A DNA stretch of 12,777 nt from positions 1 to 12,777 of the forward strand of contig DASRFK010000017.1 in the NCBI GenBank assembly GCA_035651635.1, written 5' to 3'. The notes beneath the pieces were generated by a model. The model searched no databases. It worked only from the letters and a program-made list of their open reading frames with translations, and was not told where the DNA came from. Source of the DNA: JANXQE01 sp035651635 (GTDB lineage: Bacteria > Verrucomicrobiota > Verrucomicrobiia > Limisphaerales > UBA8199). The position numbers and the translations under genes are program-made. Each line of letters begins with the position of its first letter. Within the stretch, counting starts at the first letter, position 1. This document shows, piece after piece, positions 8,935 to 12,777 of the stretch.

Positions 8935-9254
8935 GGTAGCGCAGGTTTTCCAGCCTGCCGTACCGCAGGCCTCTGGCCTGCTGGGCGCAGAACGGCGCCC
9001 TGGCGAGAAATCGGGTTGATCAGTATGGGGACGCGCAGCCGACTGAAAGTCGGCGGTACAGCAGGCTGGAAAGCCTGCGCTACACTGCGGTAGCGCGGAC
9101 TTTCGAGTCTGCTGTACCGCAGGTCTCTGGCCTGCTGGGCGCAGAACGGCGCCGGGCGAGAAATCGGGTTAATCAGTATGGGGACGCGCAGCCGACTGAA
9201 AGTCGGCGGTACAGCAGGCTGGAAAGCCTGCGCTACACTGCGGTAGCGCGGACT
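8935..9254. repeat. Two tandem copies (153/154-bp period) of a multi-hairpin repeat plus a partial third
   Basis: Copy 1 starts at GGTAGCGCAG (8935), copy 2 at GGTAGCGCGG (9089), and a third start lies at 9242. The copies are nearly identical from about 8971 to 9103 and from 9125 to 9254, with a one-base indel (GCGCCCTGG versus GCGCCGGG) that shifts the period from 154 to 153. Each copy is a chain of hairpins. GCAGGCC/GGCCTGC (8965-8981) is perfect in copy 1. GCCGACT/AGTCGGC with a GAA loop lies at 9038-9054. GCAGGCT/AGCCTGC with a GGAA loop lies at 9061-9078, and a TTCG-loop hairpin lies at 9086-9121. The array starts 10 bases after the PLD stop codon. It resembles REP/BIME-type intergenic repeats, which is an inference. 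Confidence 0.9.
9086..9121. repeat. 36-base hairpin with TTCG loop
   Basis: TGCGGTA (9086-9092) pairs with TACCGCA (9115-9121), and GCGGACT (9095-9101) pairs with AGTCTGC (9106-9112) with one G-T pair. TTCG is the loop, and a 2x2 internal mismatch (GC against TG) separates the two stems. Hairpins at 8935-8964, 9056-9083 and 9209-9236 share the plan GTA, two unpaired bases, a GC-rich stem, loop, stem, two unpaired bases, TAC. Confidence 0.85.
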
Positions 9255-9454
9255 TCCGAGTGACTTTCGAGCCTGCCAGGCACAAGAGGCAAAAGGCGCG
9301 AAGCGTCAGGCAAGCACCCCTGACGCACCACGACGCTGCGAGGCGTCGGAGTGAGTCAGAGGGAGTATGCTCTGATGATGCTTTCGGATGAGAAGGTTTG
9401 CCGCGGACGGCCCGCAGCAGAGCTGTCTGCGCTGCAAGATGCCCGATCCGCTGC
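9255..9454. other. Convergent gap with three short hairpins
   Basis: This stretch lies between the repeat array and the 3' end of the Gly-rich gene. It holds GCGTCAGG/CCTGACGC (9303-9310 with 9319-9326), CGACGC/GCGTCG (9331-9336 with 9343-9348) and TCAGAG/CTCTGA (9356-9361 with 9370-9375). Their place downstream of two convergent genes would suit transcript ends, but none is followed by a T-tract on either strand, so I do not call terminators. No gene is supported here. Confidence 0.5.
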
Positions 9455-10111
9455 TCACCTCGGTGTGACCGGTCGTGTCCCAACGCCAGTACCCGTTCCT
9501 GTGTTGGCTCCGCCCAAAGCACCGGCACCACTGCCGCCGACGCCTGGACTGCCGCCCAGACCTGTTCCTGGGGCATTAGTTATCCCAAGCCCCCCGTTGG
9601 TCAAGGTATTCAAACCAAAACGGTTCCCGATCCCAGAGTTGGTTCCCAAGCCGAAATTATTCGTACCCAGACCAGGGGCAAAATTGGTGCCCAAACCGCT
9701 ATTGCCGGGCATGGTGCCCAAACCGCCTGCGCCGGTGTTCAGATTGCCCGTTCCAGTGCCAATGCCTCCCGGGCTGGTGGCGCTGCCGACCCCGGCGGGG
9801 CTGTTCGCGCTGTCCACGCCGCCCGGGCTGGTGTTCGGAGGGGTGGTATTGGGAGGCGTGCCCGGTAGCATGGTCTGCCCTGAGCCCCCGGGGGTCAATG
9901 TGCTGGTGCCGCCCGGCAGTGTTTGACCCGTTCTGGCCGACCCGGCACTCGTCCCTGAGCCCACGCTCCCGCTGGTGGCCGACCCTGACCCGGCCCCAGC
10001 CGCCCCCGAGCCTCCGGCGCCGCCCCCGCCTCCCGCCTGAGCCAGACAGTCGCTGGCTGCCACGCCGTACATCAAGATTCCTAAACCCAATAATGCAATT
10101 GCTCTCTTCAT
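9455..10111 (-). CDS. Secreted Gly-rich low-complexity protein
   Basis: A 218-residue protein with a clear Sec signal peptide: MKR, a hydrophobic stretch to about residue 19, and likely cleavage after AQA at residue 26. The mature chain starts with a Gly run and is almost wholly Gly, Ser, Thr, Pro, Asn and Ala, with loose repeats such as GVGSATSPGGIGTGTG and GLGTN. No domain, catalytic motif or cysteine pair is visible in the mature part; Cys22 is inside the signal. The ATG at 10111 is preceded by AAAGGA with a short 3-base spacer. The antisense strand is also open over most of the gene, as expected for GC-rich low-complexity DNA. The signal peptide and ribosome-site-like sequence make the minus frame the credible one. 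Possible roles are an extracellular matrix or flexible cell-wall component; function is unknown. Confidence 0.75.
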   Translation of the reverse strand: MKRAIALLGLGILMYGVAASDCLAQAGGGGGAGGSGAAGAGSGSATSGSVGSGTSAGSARTGQTLPGGTSTLTPGGSGQTMLPGTPPNTTPPNTSPGGVDSANSPAGVGSATSPGGIGTGTGNLNTGAGGLGTMPGNSGLGTNFAPGLGTNNFGLGTNSGIGNRFGLNTLTNGGLGITNAPGTGLGGSPGVGGSGAGALGGANTGTGTGVGTRPVTPR

Positions 10112-10114
10112 AAG

Positions 10115-10120
10115 TCCTTT
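10115..10120 (-). promoter_or_regulatory. Shine-Dalgarno-like AAAGGA for the Gly-rich gene
   Basis: AAAGGA on the minus strand ends 3 bases before the ATG at 10111. The spacing is shorter than usual. It still supports this start over others, because most genes in the window have no recognisable Shine-Dalgarno. Confidence 0.5.
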
Positions 10121-10207
10121 CGAATTTGAGATAACTCTCCCTGATCAAAACTCTGGCCTGTAAGCGCAATCACAACTGGGGAGTGCTCCCCAAAAAATCA
10201 GATGCAC

Positions 10208-10259
10208 GGTTCAGGGAAAGCCTCGACGATAGCCAGATCCTGCATTGGGACCATGAACC
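10208..10259. repeat. GGTTCA-hairpin repeat, copy 1
   Basis: It begins GGTTCAGGGAAAGCCTCGAC and ends GGGACCATGAACC, and is almost identical to 10379-10429. Its ends are complementary (GGTTCA with TGAACC). Confidence 0.85.
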
Positions 10260-10284
10260 CGCCACAGGAGAGCGCGTCAGCGTC

Positions 10285-10359
10285 TTGGAGTGCGGCGCTC
10301 TGCGCCGCTTTCGGACGTGGTGCGATCCCGAAAAGCGCCGCACAGCGTGCGCACTCCAA
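10285..10359. repeat. Imperfect inverted repeat, TTGGAGTGCG family
   Basis: The left arm starts TTGGAGTGCG (10285-10294) and runs through GCGCCGCTTTCGG. The right arm runs from CCGAAAAGCGCCGC (10328) to CGCACTCCAA (10350-10359). The outer ten bases match perfectly; the inner part has a few mismatches and a small indel. It sits between two copies of the GGTTCA hairpin. Confidence 0.85.
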
Positions 10360-10378
10360 AACCTTCGGGTTGCCGCAC

Positions 10379-10429
10379 GGTTCATGGAAAGCCTCGACGA
10401 CAGCCAGATCCTTCATGGGACCATGAACC
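10379..10429. repeat. GGTTCA-hairpin repeat, copy 2
   Basis: GGTTCATGG (10379-10387) pairs with CCATGAACC (10421-10429) perfectly over nine bases. The internal CCTCGACGACAGCCAGATCC is shared with copy 1 apart from one base. Confidence 0.88.
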
Positions 10430-10454
10430 CAAATAGCCGAGTCCAATGTCATTC

Positions 10455-10516
10455 GGGGCGGGGACGTCTCGTCCCGCGCCGCTAAGCCAGGCTGCGGGGG
10501 TGAGACGTTGCGCCCC
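10455..10516. repeat. Imperfect inverted repeat, GGGGCG...GACGTCTC family
   Basis: GGGGCGGGGACGTCTC (10455-10470) is complementary, with few mismatches, to GAGACGTTGCGCCCC (10502-10516). The element sits between GGTTCA hairpin copies 2 and 3. Confidence 0.8.
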
Positions 10517-10525
10517 TTTCTACCA

Positions 10526-10555
10526 GGTTCATGGAAAGCATTGGGACCTTGAACC
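10526..10555. repeat. GGTTCA-hairpin repeat, short copy 3
   Basis: GGTTCATGG (10526-10534) faces CCTTGAACC (10547-10555). It keeps the GGAAAGC and GGGACC parts but lacks the roughly 22-base interior of copies 1 and 2. Confidence 0.8.
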
Positions 10556-10573
10556 GCGACCAGGCGCCGTTTC

Positions 10574-10624
10574 GTCCTCTTTCTCTTCCTCTTCCTCTGA
10601 AGGTCCGAGGACGAGGAAGAGGAC
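10574..10624. repeat. Purine/pyrimidine inverted repeat (GTCCTCTT... / ...AAGAGGAC)
   Basis: GTCCTCTTTCTCTTCCTC (10574-10591) is complementary at 16 of 18 positions to GAGGACGAGGAAGAGGAC (10607-10624). One arm is nearly all pyrimidine and the other nearly all purine. It lies between GGTTCA copy 3 and the CTTCATGGAAAGC variant. Confidence 0.85.
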
Positions 10625-10703
10625 CGCTTCATGGAAAGCCCGGATTTCGGGTTTCCGCATCTGCGGTCGCCCTGAATCTGTGGGGAGGTTCAGGGAAAGC
10701 CTC

Positions 10704-11978
10704 CTACCGCAGCAACCGCTCGATTGCCAGGCACGCCGTCTCCGCTCCATTTTCTTTCCGCACGGTTTGGCTTATTCTCTGGGCGCACTCGCGGTAGCCA
10801 GTGGCTTCGAGGATTTGCTGGAGCTGGCCTGCGACACGGTTCGCCCGGTACTCAGATCGGCGGATCACCTGGCCCGCGCCTAGCCGCGCGACACGAGCCG
10901 CATTGTCGGGTTGATCAAAATTAAACGGCATCACCAGCATGGGACGGCCCGCCCGCAGCGCCTGACCGGTGGTCCCAACGCCGCCCTGGTGCACGACCGC
11001 CGCGCTTCGGGGAAACAGCTCGGAAAATCGCGCATATCCCGCCGTCGCAACTCCGTCAGACAGGTTTGCCGGAGGCGGATTGGCCCCAAGGAGCAGAACC
11101 GCTCGGCGTCTGAGCAGGCTCGCGGCCCGCGCGCTTTCACCGTAGAAGCTGCCGGGATCCAGCACCGCCGAAGAACCCAGAGTGAAGACAATCGGCGGCT
11201 CGTCGCCACGCAGGAACTCTTCCAAACTCGAGGGCAAAGCCGGACCGTCAGTAGGGCCGTCGTAAAAGGGGAAACCGGTGATGACAGTGTTGGGAGGCCA
11301 ATCCGGTTGCGGCGCCGCGAGGGCGGCGGAAAACATGGCCAGCACGAGGCTCGGCGAGAATTTCCCTTCGTAGATCGGGTTCGGGCCGCGTGCGAGACCC
11401 AATTCTCTGCGCAAGGCCTGCACGGGCTCGCCCCAATGGCGCGTCGAGAATTTGACCAGCCGAATCAGGGCTCCATTGAGGCCCGGGCCGAACCGGCGAA
11501 GAAATGAGGAAAGCACGGGGACAGGCGGCAGTATCGGTGGGTCGTGCGCCGAGAAGAAGGACATTGGGGTGGTGATACACGTAGCCCAAGCCACTCCGGT
11601 CTTTTCAGCGATCAAAGCAGCCGGATACACGAGTTCACCGGACAACAACAGGTCAATACGCGGGGGGCCCGTTACCGCCTTGAGCAAGTCGTCATAAGTG
11701 GCTCGCAGTTCCGGTAAAATCCAGCGCCGCAACAAAAGCTCGACCCCTCGTTTTGGATCCATGATTTCCCGGACCAGGCCCGCGACAGCCTCGTTTTCTG
11801 GAGTGGCGTCCGGCCGTAACGCATCAAAGCCAAACCCCAAAGATTCCAGCCTGGACCGGTACGTCTCACTGGTGCAGAAGCGCACCACGTGACCGCGGCG
11901 TTGCAATTCCAGGCCGATCCCGATCAGCGGGTGGAGATCGCCCAGCGACCCGATGGTGGCAAACAGAACCCGGCTCAT
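10704..11978 (-). CDS. GT-B glycosyltransferase, UGT/YjiC-like (GT1 type)
   Basis: A 424-residue glycosyltransferase predicted to move a sugar from a nucleotide-activated donor to a lipid or small-molecule acceptor in the cytoplasm. The start at 11978 is chosen because SRVLFATIGSLGDLHPLIGI is the usual N-terminus of this family. An upstream in-frame ATG at 12071 would add 31 residues with no family resemblance. The Gly-rich GSLGDLHP loop lies at residues 10-17. The donor-binding C-terminal half carries FTLGSS and the HQGGVGTTGQALRAGRPMLV segment beginning at His330. It is followed by PFNFDQPDNAARV, whose Asp-Gln pair typically contacts the nucleotide sugar. Length is normal for the family. 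No Shine-Dalgarno is seen, and wide repeat-filled gaps on both sides argue against an operon. Rhamnosyl- or glucosyltransferase activity on a glycolipid or secondary metabolite is possible; donor and acceptor cannot be read from sequence. Confidence 0.93.
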   Translation of the reverse strand: MSRVLFATIGSLGDLHPLIGIGLELQRRGHVVRFCTSETYRSRLESLGFGFDALRPDATPENEAVAGLVREIMDPKRGVELLLRRWILPELRATYDDLLKAVTGPPRIDLLLSGELVYPAALIAEKTGVAWATCITTPMSFFSAHDPPILPPVPVLSSFLRRFGPGLNGALIRLVKFSTRHWGEPVQALRRELGLARGPNPIYEGKFSPSLVLAMFSAALAAPQPDWPPNTVITGFPFYDGPTDGPALPSSLEEFLRGDEPPIVFTLGSSAVLDPGSFYGESARAASLLRRRAVLLLGANPPPANLSDGVATAGYARFSELFPRSAAVVHQGGVGTTGQALRAGRPMLVMPFNFDQPDNAARVARLGAGQVIRRSEYRANRVAGQLQQILEATGYRECAQRISQTVRKENGAETACLAIERLLR

Positions 11979-12122
11979 GTCGCAGCAGGATAAGCACGTT
12001 TGCGGACTTGCGACAGCTCTACTGGCGTGTTCACGGATGTTCCGGATCAAGACCGATGTCAGCGGCGGCAAGGAGAACGATCACCGTCCCCGCATCTAAA
12101 TCCAAAGAGCGCCCGTGAGGCA

Positions 12123-12244
12123 GGGACATCGCGCTGCGATGTCCCCGCCCGCGTTTAGCGGGCGGAAGGAATGCGAGAGGCGGTACGTTCCAATTCCAGC
12201 CCTTGCGCCGCTGAACGCGGCGCGGACGGCGCAGCGCGCCATCC
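12123..12244. repeat. Chain of four hairpins upstream of the glycosyltransferase
   Basis: Four stem-loops follow one another. GGGACATCGC/GCGATGTCCC (12123-12145) is a perfect 10-bp stem with a GCT loop. CCGCCCGC/GCGGGCGG (12145-12165) is a perfect 8-bp stem. GCGCCGC/GCGGCGC (12205-12223) is a perfect 7-bp stem. GGACGGCGC/GCGCCATCC (12224-12244) has one mismatch. They start about 145 bases upstream of the glycosyltransferase start. ORFs through this stretch are not credible genes. Confidence 0.88.
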
Positions 12245-12260
12245 CTACCACCACCCAACC

Positions 12261-12322
12261 TCTCTTTTTTCCAATCTGGCTTGACGCGCCCGAGCGCGCC
12301 AAACCAGATTGGAAAAAAGAGA
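12261..12322. repeat. 62-base near-perfect palindrome
   Basis: TCTCTTTTTTCCAATCTGG (12261-12279) is perfectly complementary to CCAGATTGGAAAAAAGAGA (12304-12322). The stem continues inside with TTG/CAA and CGCGC/GCGCG around a CCGA loop. In all, 27 of 29 positions per arm are paired. It could form a cruciform or a very stable RNA hairpin. The T-run sits at the 5' base of the stem on both strands, so it does not have the layout of an intrinsic terminator. Confidence 0.95.
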
Positions 12323-12342
12323 AAATCATTTTGCCTTCGTAA

Positions 12343-12403
12343 CCCAGGGTGGCGCTCGTGCCTCTGCTTGCCCTGGGCTATTTTCTCGTCGTCCTTGCAG
12401 GAC
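12343..12403. repeat. CCCAGGG inverted repeat and short hairpin
   Basis: CCCAGGG (12343-12349) pairs with CCCTGGG (12371-12377) around a 21-base interior. GTCCT/AGGAC (12391-12403) with a TGC loop follows. These extend the chain of palindromes in this gap. The remaining stretch, 12404-12520, shows no gene and no strong structure. Confidence 0.7.
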
Positions 12404-12520
12404 TTCAGTCGGGCTCGCTCCGCTCGCAATTCAGGCGAACGTCGCACATCAGCCGTCCCGCGCCAGTGGCTTCCGGCATGAAACGGAGAGCTCATCGCGG
12501 AGTCAGGCCGCAGGTGCTTG

Positions 12521-12777
12521 TTAGGTCTTGCCGGGCTTTTCATCATAAAAGCAGTCGCATGAGATCGCTTGTCCACCACACCGGGGACAAGCTTCAATGT
12601 CGCAGCCGAGGAGGTGGAACATCCCGCGCGGCGCTCCGCAATCATCACACTTCGGATGCTTCATGGCGTCTTCCTCGAAGCCATATCGGATGCGGTCGTA
12701 TTCGCGACTGTTGATGACGAAATGTGTGACATTCTGTGCCTCTTGCAGCTCGCGCTGCCACTTTTGCTTCCAGTCGT
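12521..12777 (-). CDS. Cys-rich putative zinc-binding protein, C-terminal part
   Basis: An open minus-strand frame enters from the right edge and stops with TAA at 12521-12523, giving 84 complete residues. The N-terminal part seen is charged and helical in character (KWQRELQEAQ). The C-terminal third has a dense Cys pattern: CDDCG, then MFHLLGCDIEACPRCGGQ, then SCDCFYDE. Seven cysteines and one histidine in about 40 residues suggest one or two zinc ribbons or knuckles. Short CPxCGGQ-type proteins of this kind are common hypothetical proteins in bacteria and phages; I know of no established function. The start lies outside the window, so total length is unknown. It is on the same strand as the glycosyltransferase but about 540 bases upstream, with repeats between. 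Confidence 0.85.
   Translation of the reverse strand, partial: DWKQKWQRELQEAQNVTHFVINSREYDRIRYGFEEDAMKHPKCDDCGAPRGMFHLLGCDIEACPRCGGQAISCDCFYDEKPGKT

Larger units (their letters stand above)
10208..10703. repeat. Mosaic of alternating inverted repeats between the glycosyltransferase and Gly-rich genes
   Basis: A recurring motif GGTTCA(T/G)GGAAAGC occurs at 10208, 10379, 10526 and 10687, with a related CTTCATGGAAAGC at 10627. Between successive copies sit three unrelated inverted repeats: 10285-10359, 10455-10516 and 10574-10624. The first three motif copies close into hairpins with a downstream (C/G)A(C/T)(C/T)..TGAACC arm. The last one ends exactly next to the glycosyltransferase stop codon (10704-10706). 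The block therefore fills nearly all of the roughly 590-base gap. No protein gene is supported; the ORFs that cross it are produced by the repeats. Confidence 0.85.

Noticed and set aside
8935..9254. CRISPR array
   Set aside because: The period is 153-154 bases, the repeat spans nearly the whole unit, there are no unique spacers, and no cas gene is nearby.
9351..9926. 191-residue Pro/Val-rich plus-strand frame opposite the Gly-rich gene
   Set aside because: It has no signal peptide or ribosome site, and its composition is the mirror of the Gly-rich codons. The minus frame has a signal peptide and AAAGGA before its ATG.
10198..10632. 144-residue minus-strand frame across the repeat mosaic
   Set aside because: It reads straight through the inverted repeats and its apparent peptide repeats (EAFHEP, EAFPEP) come from the DNA motif.
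11979..12071. Longer start for the glycosyltransferase at 12071
   Set aside because: The extra 31 residues have no family resemblance, while SRVLFATIGSLGD at 11978 is the usual family N-terminus.
12261..12322. Rho-independent terminator
   Set aside because: The T-run is at the 5' base of the stem on either strand and not downstream of it, and the stem is far longer than usual.
12031..12648. 205-residue minus-strand frame
   Set aside because: It overlaps both the Cys-rich gene and the hairpin chain in another frame and has no domain. It is most likely open by composition.

Overview
The window looks like a stretch of a GC-rich soil or freshwater Verrucomicrobiota chromosome, probably near the Pedosphaera/Limisphaerales type. 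This is inferred from four things: a secreted LamG/Ig mosaic protein with a GPW...KFYR C-terminus typical of that phylum, poor or absent Shine-Dalgarno sequences at most starts, high GC content, and gaps filled with palindromic repeats. No tRNA, rRNA, transposase, integrase, CRISPR array or complete defence system is visible.

Left part (1-8925). A PolX-family DNA polymerase/PHP protein runs leftwards off the left edge (1-1254, minus). A divergent gap leads into three plus-strand genes that code for exported proteins. They are a 1321-residue LamG/Ig-like surface protein (1552-5517), a small lipoprotein with two PepSY-like repeats (5772-6356), and an exported phospholipase D-superfamily protein with two HKD motifs and a long unassigned N-terminal region (6865-8925). 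The gaps between them are 250-510 bases long, so a single operon is not obvious.

Right part (8926-12777). All genes are on the minus strand: a signal-peptide-bearing Gly-rich low-complexity protein (9455-10111), a GT-B/UGT-like glycosyltransferase (10704-11978), and the C-terminus of a Cys-rich putative zinc-binding protein that enters from the right edge (12521-12777). The gaps are crowded with inverted repeats of several unrelated types. One is a 153/154-bp tandem duplication of hairpins (8935-9254). Another is a mosaic in which three different inverted repeats alternate with copies of a GGTTCATGGAAAGC hairpin motif (10208-10703). The third is a string of hairpins that includes a 62-base near-perfect palindrome (12123-12403).

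The genes do not form one evident pathway. Several of them concern the envelope or cell exterior (surface adhesin-like protein, lipoprotein, exported PLD, secreted Gly-rich protein, glycosyltransferase). The most unusual content is the density and nested order of the palindromic repeats in the right half. The most interesting protein-level unknown is the N-terminal half of the PLD protein.
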